Assembly: GCF_002929215.1 (NCBI RefSeq)
Contig: NZ_PJII01000004.1
Location: 62,001 to 126,000, forward strand
DNA length: 64,000 nucleotides
Direction of reading: 5' to 3'
Origin: Arthrobacter sp. ZGTC412
GTDB lineage: Bacteria > Actinomycetota > Actinomycetes > Actinomycetales > Micrococcaceae
Within the stretch, counting starts at the first letter, position 1. Each line of letters starts with the position of its first letter. A program made the position numbers and the translations under genes. The notes under the pieces were generated by a model that ran no database searches, was not told the origin of the DNA, and was given only the letters and a program-made list of their open reading frames with translations. Below, in pieces: positions 37,146 through 46,011 of this stretch.

Positions 37146-38075
37146 ATGGATTACCGCGTCTTGGGCCGTACCGGCCTTTCCGTTTCAGCCATCTGTGTTG
37201 GTACCAGTTCCCTGGGCAGCCACCCTGCTCCGCGCGGTACGGACACTGCTGTTGCAACCATCCGCCGCGTGCTGAACAGCCCGTTCAACTTTGTTGACAC
37301 GTCCAACGAATACGGCGACGGCGGCAAGAGCGAGAAGCGCATCGGCCAGGCTCTTGCCGAGGCCGGCGGCCTGCCGGAAGGCTTCGTTGTGGGCACCAAG
37401 GTGGACCCCATCCGCGGAACCCAGGACTTCTCCGGGGACAGGGTGCGCCGTTCCGTGGAGGAGAGCCTTGAGCGGCTCGGCGTGGACCGGCTGCAGCTGG
37501 TTTACCTGCACGATCCGGAAAAGATCACCTTCGAGGAAGGTGCAGGACCGGGCGGCCCCTTGGAGGCGCTGATCGATTTGCGGAACCAGGGCGTGATCGG
37601 GCACCTGGGCGTGGCGGGCGGCCCCATCGACCTGGAGCTGAAATATCTGGCCACCGATGCGTTCGACGTCGTCATCAGCCACAACCGCTACACACTGGTG
37701 GACCAGACCGCCGAGCCGCTTATCGAGGACGCGGCGGCGCGCGGGGTCGCCTTCATCAATGCGGCACCTTTTGGCGGCGGAATGCTCGTAAATGGGCCCG
37801 ACGCCGCACCCAACTACTGCTACCGCCCGGCAAGCCCCGCCATCATCGAACGCGTCCGGAAGATGGAGGTGCTGTGCGCCGAGTACTCCGTGCCTCTGGC
37901 GGCCGCCGCCCTGCAGTTCTCCACCCGCAACCCGCGGATCAGCTCCACCATCGTGGGCATGTCCGAACCTGCGCGCGTGGAAGAAACCCTGCAGCTTGCC
38001 GGCTTCGCCATTCCTGAGGACTTCTGGGACAGGATCCTGCCCATTGCCGCTGCTGGGACCGGCGAACTGGGCTGA
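37146..38075 (+). CDS. Aldo/keto reductase (aldose 1-dehydrogenase-like)
   Basis: A 309-residue TIM-barrel enzyme. The tetrad is Asp and Tyr in NFVDTSNEYGDG, Lys in VVGTKVDP and His in LVYLHDPE. It belongs to the same AKR subgroup as the gene at 28622 (shared GGGMLVNG-type and PLAAAALQFS blocks), whose known members oxidise L-fucose, D-arabinose or L-galactose. GGAG eight bases before ATG 37146 fixes the start. It lies directly upstream of the rhamnogalacturonan acetylesterase, so a role on a pectin-derived deoxysugar is possible. Confidence 0.87.
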   Translation: MDYRVLGRTGLSVSAICVGTSSLGSHPAPRGTDTAVATIRRVLNSPFNFVDTSNEYGDGGKSEKRIGQALAEAGGLPEGFVVGTKVDPIRGTQDFSGDRVRRSVEESLERLGVDRLQLVYLHDPEKITFEEGAGPGGPLEALIDLRNQGVIGHLGVAGGPIDLELKYLATDAFDVVISHNRYTLVDQTAEPLIEDAAARGVAFINAAPFGGGMLVNGPDAAPNYCYRPASPAIIERVRKMEVLCAEYSVPLAAAALQFSTRNPRISSTIVGMSEPARVEETLQLAGFAIPEDFWDRILPIAAAGTGELG

Positions 38076-38159
38076 CTCGCCGCCCCGCGAAACCGGGCCA
38101 CCTCCGTCGATACGCGCCACATTGCAGAACAAAACAGCACACAGATCTAACAGAATGTC

Positions 38160-38198
38160 TTGACTGCTGCAGTTACGGGCTGTTACAAATACTGTAAC
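38160..38198 (+). promoter_or_regulatory. Promoter with overlapping inverted repeat before the acetylesterase gene
   Basis: TTGACT (38160-38165), an 18-base spacer and TACAAA (38184-38189). GTTAC-N7-GTAAC (38182-38198) overlaps the -10 region, as an operator would. The leader to the start codon is about 135 bases. Confidence 0.45.
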
Positions 38199-38331
38199 GC
38201 CAGTGCATCAACAGCCTCATATCGGCGTACCCCAATTTCGGTTATTCCGGCCCTCTGCGACCGGTTTTTGAATCGATCCAATACCCCGACGCCGTGGTCG
38301 ATTGTTCCACCCGTCATCGAAGGAGATGAAC

Positions 38332-39519
38332 GTGACCGTAACACCCAGTCAGCGCAGCACGTCCCGCAAAGCCTCTCGAAAATCCCTTGCCTACTGCCTT
38401 GCCGCCGCGGCGCTCGTGAGTGGTGCGGGAATCAGCCTGTCAGCACCCGCGGCCCACGCCGAACCCAGCAACTACCTCTTTGATTTTGGCAGCGGGCCTA
38501 ATGAAGAGGGGTACGTCGGCGTCAGTGCCACCGACGCCTACAGCCCTGAGATGCGCTACGGCTTCAACACCCCCGAGCACATGGTCAACGTTTCCGCCAA
38601 GGGAACCGGGGCCGGGAGCGACGCGGTCCGGTTCCTGCAGTTCGGGACCAAGAGCACCAACACCTTCAACGTGGACCTGAAGGAAGGCCTCTACAAGGTA
38701 TCCGTCACGCTGGGCGACACGTCCCGTGCCAGCATCGCCGCTGAGGGTGTGTTCCAGGCGATGAACCTCACCGGCAACGGGGCAAAGGACTCCTTCGAAA
38801 TTCCCGTGACAGATGGCCAGTTGAACCTGCTGGTCACCGAAGGAAAGGTCGGCACGGCTTTTACGCTGAGCTCACTGGAGATCGAAAAGGTGTCACGCCA
38901 CCCGGAGATGGACCCGACGATCTGGGTGGGCGGGGACTCCACCGTGGCCAGCTACTACCCGCTTGAGACAAGCATGCAGGGCGGTTGGGGGCAGATGCTC
39001 CCGCAGTTTGTTGACCCGGAAGCCTTCGACGTCCGCAACATGGCAACCGGCGGCCAGATCGCCCGCGGCTTCCGCAACGACGGCCAGCTTGAAGCCATCC
39101 TGCAGTACATCAAGCCCGGTGACCTGTTCCTCCTGGAAATGGGCATTAACGATACCGCCGCCAAAAACGCCACCACAGAGGAGGAGTTCAAGGAACTCAT
39201 GCGGGACATGGTCCGGCAGGTGGCGGCCACCGGCGCCACGCCCGTCCTGGTCACTCCGCAGGGCCGGGCAACGGACTTTGTGGACGGCGTGCACACCTCG
39301 GTGAACCGCTGGTACCGCAACTCCATTGTTGCCTTGGCCAAGGAGGAGGGCGTGCCCCTGGTGGACCTAAATGTGCTGGCATCGGCCTACTTCACCGGAA
39401 TTGGCCCGGAGGCAACGCTGGCCCTGTTCATGACCGGGGATACGTTGCACCCCAACCGTGCCGGCGCCACTGAGCTGGCCCGTCTCGTGGTGGAGGATCT
39501 GGCCCGGCAGGGGCTCTAA
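38332..39519 (+). CDS. Secreted rhamnogalacturonan acetylesterase (SGNH family, RhgT-like)
   Basis: A 395-residue exported enzyme that removes acetyl groups from rhamnogalacturonan I. A Sec signal (residues 1-45, ending AAHA|EP) precedes a galactose-binding-like domain (YLFDFGSGPNEEGYVGVS). The SGNH core follows: GGDSTVASYYP (Ser nucleophile), NMATGG (Gly), LLEMGINDTA (Asn) and GDTLHPNRAGA (Asp-His). GTG 38332 is chosen because AAGGAG lies six bases ahead; the ATG at 38326 is too close to that site. It works with the PL11 lyase at 51375 in pectin breakdown, 12 kb away. A terminator follows. Confidence 0.92.
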   Translation: MTVTPSQRSTSRKASRKSLAYCLAAAALVSGAGISLSAPAAHAEPSNYLFDFGSGPNEEGYVGVSATDAYSPEMRYGFNTPEHMVNVSAKGTGAGSDAVRFLQFGTKSTNTFNVDLKEGLYKVSVTLGDTSRASIAAEGVFQAMNLTGNGAKDSFEIPVTDGQLNLLVTEGKVGTAFTLSSLEIEKVSRHPEMDPTIWVGGDSTVASYYPLETSMQGGWGQMLPQFVDPEAFDVRNMATGGQIARGFRNDGQLEAILQYIKPGDLFLLEMGINDTAAKNATTEEEFKELMRDMVRQVAATGATPVLVTPQGRATDFVDGVHTSVNRWYRNSIVALAKEEGVPLVDLNVLASAYFTGIGPEATLALFMTGDTLHPNRAGATELARLVVEDLARQGL

Positions 39520-39531
39520 CCCAGCAGGGGT

Positions 39532-39570
39532 CGACGGCGGGGTGCGGCGCGGTGCCGCATCCCGCCGTCG
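39532..39570 (+). terminator. Hairpin after the acetylesterase gene
   Basis: CGACGGCGGG pairs with CCCGCCGTCG, with an inner TGCGGC/GCCGCA stem. No T run. Confidence 0.75.
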
Positions 39571-39611
39571 CCCGGTGGAGATATCCCTCGAATCCCGTAG
39601 GTGCGCTTCTA

Positions 39612-39662
39612 TTGACGCTCCGTGTGACGCCCGCTACAGTTGATCCAGTTATACGAATAACT
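39612..39662 (+). promoter_or_regulatory. Promoter and operator of the fructan cluster
   Basis: TTGACG (39612-39617), a 17-base spacer and TACAGT (39635-39640). The palindrome AGTTATACGAATAACT (39647-39662) sits at the expected transcription start, a classical repressor position. The LacI gene starts 33 bases later. Confidence 0.75.
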
Positions 39663-39694
39663 GACTAAATTACTAGCGGCCCAAGGAGGTGCCC

Positions 39695-40738
39695 ATGGCT
39701 GGAACACGGCCAAAGTCAGGACCGACAATGCACGACGTCGCTGCTGCCGCCGGCGTCTCGCAAGCCACCGTATCCCTGGTGCTGAATTCAGCTTCCGGGT
39801 CACGGTTCTCGGAGGAGACGCGCAAGAAGGTCCGGGACGCCGTGAACCGGCTGGGCTACCGCACCAACGCCCACGCCAAGACCCTTCGTGAAGGCGTGGC
39901 CGGCATGATCGGATTCATCGGCGACACCGTTGCCACCACTCCCTTCGCCGGCGCCATCATTGAAGGCGCTCAGCAGCGGGCGTGGGAGGACGGACTCCTC
40001 CTGCTCACCGTCAACACCGGCGGAGACAAAGAGCTTGAAGCCGCATCCCTGGACACAATGCTCTCCTACAAGGTTGCGGGAGTGGTTTACGCCGGCATGT
40101 ACCACCGGCGCCTGGATGTTCCGGAGGCCCTCACGGGTGTCCGGTCCGTGGTGCTGAATTCCCAGGATCGGGCTGGACGGGTTGCGAGTGTCGCTCCGGA
40201 CGAAGTCAAGGGCGGATACTCGGCCGCTCGTCGACTGCTTGACGCGGGGCACCGGCGGATTGCACTCATCAACATTGAGAGCCTTGAAAGTGAGCTGCCG
40301 GCCGCCGTCGGACGTTACGAGGGCTACCGGAAAGCGCTCGATGAAGCAGGGCTGGAACTGGATCCGGACCTGGTCCGCTTCGGGACCGGCGGCGAGGAAG
40401 ACGGCTACAAGTACGCGATGGAGCTAATGACCTCCGGCAACCCGCCCACAGCGATTTTCTGCGCCAACGACCGCGGTGCCTGGGGCGCCTACCAGGCGGT
40501 GTCGGACCTGCGCCTTTCGATTCCTGGGGACGTGTCCATTGTGGGCTTCGATAACCAGGCGACCTTGGCGCCGTTCCTCCGCCCGGGTCTAACTACCTTT
40601 GAATTGCCGTTCGTCGCCATGGGCCGGCGCGCGGTTGAACTGATACTCCAGGATGCGGAACCCGATGGCCGGGTCGAGCTCATGGACTGCCCTCTGATCG
40701 AACGGAACTCAGTGACCCATCCCAAGGAGATGCCATGA
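39695..40738 (+). CDS. LacI-family regulator of the fructan cluster
   Basis: A 347-residue repressor. The HTH/hinge region is TMHDVAAAAGVSQATVSLVLN to NRLGYRTNAHAKTLREG (residues 12-65). The effector domain has MIGFIGDTV, GVVYAGMYH, VVLNSQDRAG and SIVGFDNQATLAPFLRPGLTT. AAGGAGG before ATG 39695 sets the start rather than GTG 39689. It is the first gene of the cluster and overlaps the permease by ATGA. The palindrome at its own promoter predicts autoregulation and coordinated control of importer, GH32 and kinase, with a fructo-oligosaccharide or fructose derivative as probable inducer. Confidence 0.93.
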   Translation: MAGTRPKSGPTMHDVAAAAGVSQATVSLVLNSASGSRFSEETRKKVRDAVNRLGYRTNAHAKTLREGVAGMIGFIGDTVATTPFAGAIIEGAQQRAWEDGLLLLTVNTGGDKELEAASLDTMLSYKVAGVVYAGMYHRRLDVPEALTGVRSVVLNSQDRAGRVASVAPDEVKGGYSAARRLLDAGHRRIALINIESLESELPAAVGRYEGYRKALDEAGLELDPDLVRFGTGGEEDGYKYAMELMTSGNPPTAIFCANDRGAWGAYQAVSDLRLSIPGDVSIVGFDNQATLAPFLRPGLTTFELPFVAMGRRAVELILQDAEPDGRVELMDCPLIERNSVTHPKEMP

Positions 40739-41709
40739 GCCGAACCATCCCGGCCCGACGCGGCGGTCCAGCTGCGGCACCGTTGCCGCAGCGGAAAAAT
40801 TCTCTTTCGCTCCGCCTCAAGAGAATTTCCCGCGCCTGGCAGTTATACGTATTACTAGCTCCGGCCATCATCTACATCCTGGTCTTCAAGTACTGGCCGA
40901 TGTACGGCGTGCAGATAGCGTTCAAGAACTACAACCCGGTGGACGGCTTCACGGACAGCCCGTGGGTGGGGCTGACCCACTTCATCAGGTTTGTGAACTC
41001 CTACCAGTTCGGCCAGGTAGTGGGTAACACGCTGTGGATCGCCATCCTCGGCCTGCTGGTGGCCTTCCCCATCCCGATCATCCTCGCGCTGCTGGTCAAC
41101 CAACTGCAAAGCGAGAAGTTCAAGAAGTTCACGCAGACAGTGCTCTACTCGCCGGCGTTCATCTCCACCGTAGTGGTGGTGGGCATCATGTTCGTCCTTC
41201 TCTCCCCCCGGTCGGGGCTGGTGAACAACGCCATCCAGCTTTCCGGCGGAGAGCCAGTCTTCTTTATGGGCTCCGCCGAGTGGTTCCGTCCCGTCTACGT
41301 GATCTCGGATGTCTGGCAGAACGCCGGGTTCTCGATGATCGTCTATCTGGCAGCACTTGCGGCCATCGATCCTGCGCTGCATGACGCCGCCAAGGTGGAC
41401 GGCGCCTCAAAGCTCCAACGCATACGGCATATCGACCTGCCCGGCATCATGCCGGTGGTGACCATCCTGTTCATCCTGGCCATCGGCAACCTGCTCAACG
41501 TCGGTTTCGAGAAGGCCCTGTTGATGCAGACGCCGCTGAACATCTCATCCTCGGAAATCATTCAGACGTACGTCTATCACGCCGGCCTGCAGCAGGCGCA
41601 GTTCAGCTACTCGGCCGCTATTGGCCTGTTCAACTCCCTCCTCAACCTGGCGCTGTTGCTCTTCTTCAACACCGTGGCTCGCCGGGCCAACCAAGCGACC
41701 CTGTGGTGA
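40735..41709 (+). CDS. ABC permease, LplB type
   Basis: A 324-residue inner-membrane permease with six helices. The first is LYVLLAPAIIYILVFKYWPMYGVQIAFKNY, a segment diagnostic of LplB/YtcP-family importers. The EAA loop reads HDAAKVDGASKLQRIRHIDLPG near residue 220. The 35-residue N-terminus is basic. A second copy of the cluster palindrome lies inside its first 125 bases. No dedicated ATPase is encoded in the cluster, which is normal for this importer class. Confidence 0.9.
   Translation: MSRTIPARRGGPAAAPLPQRKNSLSLRLKRISRAWQLYVLLAPAIIYILVFKYWPMYGVQIAFKNYNPVDGFTDSPWVGLTHFIRFVNSYQFGQVVGNTLWIAILGLLVAFPIPIILALLVNQLQSEKFKKFTQTVLYSPAFISTVVVVGIMFVLLSPRSGLVNNAIQLSGGEPVFFMGSAEWFRPVYVISDVWQNAGFSMIVYLAALAAIDPALHDAAKVDGASKLQRIRHIDLPGIMPVVTILFILAIGNLLNVGFEKALLMQTPLNISSSEIIQTYVYHAGLQQAQFSYSAAIGLFNSLLNLALLLFFNTVARRANQATLW
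40841..40856 (+). promoter_or_regulatory. Possible intragenic LacI operator
   Basis: AGTTATACGTATTACT matches 14 of 16 bases of the promoter operator at 39647-39662. It lies within the permease coding region, about 1.19 kb downstream, a distance compatible with repression by looping. Followed by CTAGC, as the related ATTACTAGC also is near 39671. Confidence 0.45.
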
Positions 41710-41716
41710 TGCCGAT

Positions 41717-42675
41717 ATGTCTCTGACAACCAACCCCCGCACTACCGACACCCCGAAGCGGACCGTCAACCAGGTACGCCCCAAGCAATCGCTGCGGGAC
41801 AGGTACGGTGACCGCGCCTTCAGCATCGCCGCCACCGCAGTCCTCCTGCTGTCCATCCTGGCCGTGGTGTACCCGCTGTACTTCATCGTCATCGCCTCCA
41901 TCAGCGACCCGAACGCAGTGTACGAAGGTAAGGTCTGGCTCCTTCCCTCGGGCATCACCACCGAAGGGTACGAACGGATCCTCGCCGACAGCAGGATCTG
42001 GAACGGCCTGGGCAACACCCTTGTCTACACAGTGCTCGGCACCGCCGTCAGCGTCAGCACGATCCTCTGCGGTGCCTACGCTCTGTCCCGCAAGGACATG
42101 CCCGGCCGAAAAATCCTGATGCTCCTGTTCGTCATCACCATGTTCTTCGACGGCGGCTCATCACCAAGTACCTCGTGGTCCGCGACCTGGGCATGCTCGA
42201 CACCGTCTGGGCAGTTGTCCTGCCCGGCGCCGTGGGCGTGTGGAACCTGATCATCGCCAGGTCCTTCTTCGAACACACCATCCCCAACGAACTGCGCGAA
42301 GCTGCCCAGATGGACGGGGCAACCGATTTCAAGTTCTTCTTCAAAATGGTGCTGCCCCTGTCCAAACCACTGATCATGCTCATGATCATGATCCACGTCG
42401 TGGCGCACTGGAACTCGTTCTTCGACGCCCTGATCTTCCTCAATGACGACACCAAATACCCGCTGCAGCTCGTCCTGCGCAACATCCTCATCCAGTCGGA
42501 TGTCTCATCCACCGGAACCACCGGCGGAGACATCGAATCCTATGCCGCAGCGCAACGGATCGCAGAGCTCACCAAGTACGCCATGATCGTCGTCTCGAGC
42601 CTGCCACTCATGATTGCCCTGCCATTCATGCAGAAGCACTTCACCAAGGGCGCCATGATCGGCGCCGTCAAATAG
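41717..42675 (+). pseudogene. ABC permease, LplC type, with one-base frameshift
   Basis: Two frames together give a complete LplC-like permease of about 319 residues. The first frame (41717-42157) covers the N-terminus and three helices up to ITMFFDGG. The second (42157-42675) resumes with LITKYLVVRDLGMLDT, the EAA loop LREAAQMDGATDFKFF and the last helices. The frames join at 42157/42158, where GGCGGCTCATC would read through if it were GGCGGCCTCATC, so a single C appears to be missing. The family pattern MFFxGG[LI]xPTYL supports this repair. As it stands the importer would lack one membrane subunit; a sequencing error is a real alternative. No slippery heptamer is seen. Confidence 0.85.
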
Positions 42676-42746
42676 TCCTCCCCAGTAACACTGCCCAGGC
42701 AACCGTCCCGGGCGATCAGCACACCCACCTCAGAATAGGAATGACC

Positions 42747-44354
42747 ATGGCATTCAGCCGCAAATACGCCGCCCTCGGCGCAATCCTGGCCGGAACATTG
42801 ACGTTCACCGCCTGCTCCGGCGGCGGCTCAGGCACCACGGAGATCAAAGACGCCTCCGCTGACTTCGGCTTCCAGGAAACAGGATTCCCCATCGTCAGCA
42901 AGCAACTTGACCTGACATTCTCCGGTACGAAGGCAGCACTTGCTCCGGACTACAACACCATGTCCGTGGTGAAGGAGTGGGAAAAAGCAACCAACATCCA
43001 CGTCAACTGGGAGAACCTGCCCGAGACGGTCTTCCAGGAGAAGAAGAACCTCATCCTTGCCAGCGGTGACCTGCCCGACGCGTTCTTCAACACCGGCCTC
43101 ACCGACGCCGAGATCGCCACCTACTCCGCCAGCGGCACCCTCATCCCGCTCGAAGGCCTGATCGAGAAGAACGCCCCCAACCTCTCCAAACTGCTCTCCG
43201 AACGGCCCGACATCAAGGCAGCCATCACGTCCTCGGATGGGCACATCTACTCCCTGCCCTCTGTTGAAGAACTCGGCCTGGTCCAGTTCCCCCACGAACT
43301 GGCCATCAACACCTCCTGGCTGAAGAAGCTCAACATCCCGATGCCGAAGACCGTGGACGAGTTCCACGACGCGTTGCTGGCCTTCAAGACCCAGGACGCC
43401 TCCGGGACAGGCAAGACCATCCCTCTGAGCTTTATGCCCGGATCCTGGTGCGGCGACATCGTCGACCTCATTGCAGCCCTTGGCGGCGTGCCGGACAACA
43501 TGGACCACCGCATCGTCCAGGACGACAAAGTCATTTTCACCGCTACCCAGGACGGCTACAAGAAGGCCATCCAGACCCTGCACGAGTGGTACCAGGAAGG
43601 CCTGATTGACCCCGAGTCCTTCTCCCAGGACGACAAGGCCTACCTTGCCAAGGGCAAGGCCGCGCAGGAAAACCTCGGGTCCTTTGTCTGGTGGGAAATC
43701 CCCGAAATGGTCGGCGCGGACCGCGCCAACAACTACTCCCTGGTCCCCGTGCTGGAAGGCGTGGACGGCAAGCGGATCGCCAGCCAGGCCAACAACCAGG
43801 AAATCGCGCGCGGCGCCTTCGCCATCACCAGGAACAACAAGTACCCGGCCGCGACTATGCGCTGGGCTGACAACCTCTACGACCCCATCCAGTCCGCCCA
43901 GGCCAACTGGGGACCCATCGGCGAGACCCTGCAAAAGGATGCCAGCGGCCTGCTGACCCAGATCCCGGCTCCGGCCGGAACCAGCGAAGGCGAACGCCGC
44001 CAGAAGGTCGCCCCCGGCGGCCCGAAGGCCAACACCGCTGACAACTTCAAAACTGTCGTCGCTCCGGAACCCCGCGCCGCTGAACGGCAGAAAACCGTTG
44101 AGGAGCTCTACAAGCCCTTCGCCGGCAATGACGGCTACCCCCCTGTGGCCCTCTCGAACGAGGAACTGCAGCAAATCAGTACCATCCAGACCGATGTCAC
44201 ATCTTTGGTGAAGCAGAACATGGCCAAGTGGATCGTCTCCGGAGGAATCGAGCAGGAATGGGACGGCTACGTCTCCCAGCTCAAGAACGTCGGCGTCGAC
44301 AAAATGATCGAGGTCTACCAGCAGGCCTACGACCGCTACAAAAAGAACTCCTAA
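42747..44354 (+). CDS. ABC substrate-binding lipoprotein, LipO/LplA type
   Basis: A 535-residue solute-binding protein. The signal ends in the lipobox TFTACS. Long-form features of this class are present: FSGTKAALAPDYNTMSVVKEWEKATNIHVNWENLP, LILASGDLPDAFF and the late NKYPAATMRWADNLYDP. AGGA six bases before ATG 42747 favours it over ATG 42741. In this cluster it should bind fructo-oligosaccharides or levan fragments. A perfect stem-loop follows before the GH32 gene. Confidence 0.9.
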   Translation: MAFSRKYAALGAILAGTLTFTACSGGGSGTTEIKDASADFGFQETGFPIVSKQLDLTFSGTKAALAPDYNTMSVVKEWEKATNIHVNWENLPETVFQEKKNLILASGDLPDAFFNTGLTDAEIATYSASGTLIPLEGLIEKNAPNLSKLLSERPDIKAAITSSDGHIYSLPSVEELGLVQFPHELAINTSWLKKLNIPMPKTVDEFHDALLAFKTQDASGTGKTIPLSFMPGSWCGDIVDLIAALGGVPDNMDHRIVQDDKVIFTATQDGYKKAIQTLHEWYQEGLIDPESFSQDDKAYLAKGKAAQENLGSFVWWEIPEMVGADRANNYSLVPVLEGVDGKRIASQANNQEIARGAFAITRNNKYPAATMRWADNLYDPIQSAQANWGPIGETLQKDASGLLTQIPAPAGTSEGERRQKVAPGGPKANTADNFKTVVAPEPRAAERQKTVEELYKPFAGNDGYPPVALSNEELQQISTIQTDVTSLVKQNMAKWIVSGGIEQEWDGYVSQLKNVGVDKMIEVYQQAYDRYKKNS

Positions 44355-44365
44355 CTACCGGAAAC

Positions 44366-44400
44366 GGGTGGGGCCGGCGCTACCCGCGCCGGCCCCACCC
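44366..44400 (+). terminator. Perfect 15-bp stem-loop after the binding-protein gene
   Basis: Arms 44366-44380 and 44386-44400 pair without mismatch around a 5-base loop. There is no T run and the operon continues, so it may act as partial terminator or mRNA 3-prime stabiliser giving higher binding-protein levels. Confidence 0.65.
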
Positions 44401-44477
44401 GCCCCGCTCATCAACCTGCGGCATCCCTAAAAGGACCCGCAGGGATCAGACCTGCCAAGAAATGAGACGTCACCTTC

Positions 44478-45983
44478 ATGACTGCCGCCACCGCCACGAC
44501 AGCCGGGACCTTCCGGCCGGCCCTGCACTACGCAGCCCAAAACACCTGGCTTAATGACCCCAACGGCCTGATTTTTCATGAAGGCGTCTACCACCTGTAC
44601 TACCAGAACAACCCGATGGGCAACGTCTGGGGAAACATGTCCTGGGGCCACGCCACCTCCACAGACCTGCTGACCTGGACCGAACACCCCGTCGCCATTG
44701 CCTGCGACGAGAACGAAGACATTTTCTCCGGCAGCATCGTCTTCGATCGGCACAACACCAGCGGCTTCGGCACCGCGTCCGTCGCCCCCCTCGTGGCCGT
44801 CTACACCAGCGCATTTAAGCCCGGCTCGGAGCATGAGGGTGTCCAGGCCCAGTCCCTGGCCTACAGCCTGGACGGGGGCTACACCTGGACCAAACACACC
44901 GGCAACCCCGTCCTCAACCGCGGCTCGGCAGAGTTCCGCGACCCCAAAGTCATAAGATACGACGGCGGCGCGGGCAGCTACTGGGTGATGGTCGCCGTCG
45001 AAGCCAAAGACTTCCAGGTGGTGCTCTACAAGTCCGAAGACCTCAAGACCTGGGAACTGCTGAGCACCTTCGGCCCGGCCAACGCCACCGGCGGCGTCTG
45101 GGAATGCCCCGACCTTTTCCAGTTGCCGGTGGACGGCGACCCGGAAAACCTCAAGTGGGTCCTGACCGTCAACCTCAACCCCGGCGGGCCCAACAACGGC
45201 TCTGCCGGCCAATACTTTGTGGGCGATTTCGACGGAACCACCTTTTCCTCGGCCAGTACTGTGACCGAAGGCCTCCAGGACCCCGACCGGCTGGGCGAAT
45301 ACCAGTGGCTGGACTGGGGCCGGGACTACTACGCCGCCGTCTCCTTCAGCGACGCCCCGGACAACCGGCGCCTCATGATCGGCTGGATGAACAACTGGGA
45401 ATATGCCAACCAGATCCCCACCACACCCTGGCGCAGCCCCATGAGCCTTGCCCGTGAGGTTTCTCTCCAGACCTTCGCCGGAATCCTGTCCCTGGTCCAA
45501 CAGCCCGCGGGCGAATGGACTGCCTTGGCCAATCCGGAATCATTTTGCCTGCCTGAAACCACCATTCACGACGACGTGCAGGTGCTGGCCGGCGCGGCCG
45601 GCACGGTCCAGCGCATCGATGTAACTTTCACCGCCGGAAGCGCAGCGGAATTTGGCCTCATCCTGCGTGGAGACGGCCAGAAGGGAACCCGTGTGGGCAT
45701 CCGCCCCGGCGAAGGCAAACTGTTCGTGGACCGGCGGGAATCAGGGCAGACAGACTTCCACGAATCTTTCCCCTCCATCGACACCGCCCCGGTCCGGGCA
45801 ACGGCGGGGTCCTACCGCCTCACCATCTTCGTGGACCACTGCTCGGTTGAAGTCTTCGCCCAAGGCGGCCAAGTCACCATGACTGAACTGATCTTCCCGG
45901 CCGAGACCAGCACCGTAGTTTCCGTCTACGCCACCGGCGGCACCGCAACCATTAGCAGCCTTCAGGTCACGCAGTTCGCGTAG
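44478..45983 (+). CDS. GH32 beta-fructosidase (levanase/inulinase/sucrase family)
   Basis: A 501-residue hydrolase that releases fructose from beta-fructosides. The nucleophile motif is TWLNDPNGLIF (Asp near residue 27), the transition-state RDP motif is in AEFRDPKVIRYD, and the acid/base Glu is in VWECPDLF. The C-terminal third is the usual beta-sandwich, ending VDHCSVEVFAQGGQ. There is no signal peptide, so it acts inside the cell on imported oligosaccharides, consistent with the adjacent importer and fructokinase. Sucrose-phosphate specificity is not expected because no PTS gene is in this cluster. Confidence 0.95.
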   Translation: MTAATATTAGTFRPALHYAAQNTWLNDPNGLIFHEGVYHLYYQNNPMGNVWGNMSWGHATSTDLLTWTEHPVAIACDENEDIFSGSIVFDRHNTSGFGTASVAPLVAVYTSAFKPGSEHEGVQAQSLAYSLDGGYTWTKHTGNPVLNRGSAEFRDPKVIRYDGGAGSYWVMVAVEAKDFQVVLYKSEDLKTWELLSTFGPANATGGVWECPDLFQLPVDGDPENLKWVLTVNLNPGGPNNGSAGQYFVGDFDGTTFSSASTVTEGLQDPDRLGEYQWLDWGRDYYAAVSFSDAPDNRRLMIGWMNNWEYANQIPTTPWRSPMSLAREVSLQTFAGILSLVQQPAGEWTALANPESFCLPETTIHDDVQVLAGAAGTVQRIDVTFTAGSAAEFGLILRGDGQKGTRVGIRPGEGKLFVDRRESGQTDFHESFPSIDTAPVRATAGSYRLTIFVDHCSVEVFAQGGQVTMTELIFPAETSTVVSVYATGGTATISSLQVTQFA

Positions 45984-46011
45984 GGCAGCACCCAAGCCAG
46001 GAAAGACAGAC

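Noticed and set aside
42140-42180. Programmed ribosomal frameshifting in the LplC-type permease
   Set aside because: No slippery heptamer or downstream structure is visible, and permeases of this class are not known to need it; a base deletion is simpler.
42828-44174. 448-residue minus-strand frame opposite the LipO-type binding protein
   Set aside because: Antisense shadow; the plus strand has a lipobox and full binding-protein pattern.
44366-44400. Operon end at the perfect stem-loop before GH32
   Set aside because: The absence of a T run and the tight functional link of binding protein, GH32 and fructokinase argue that transcription continues.
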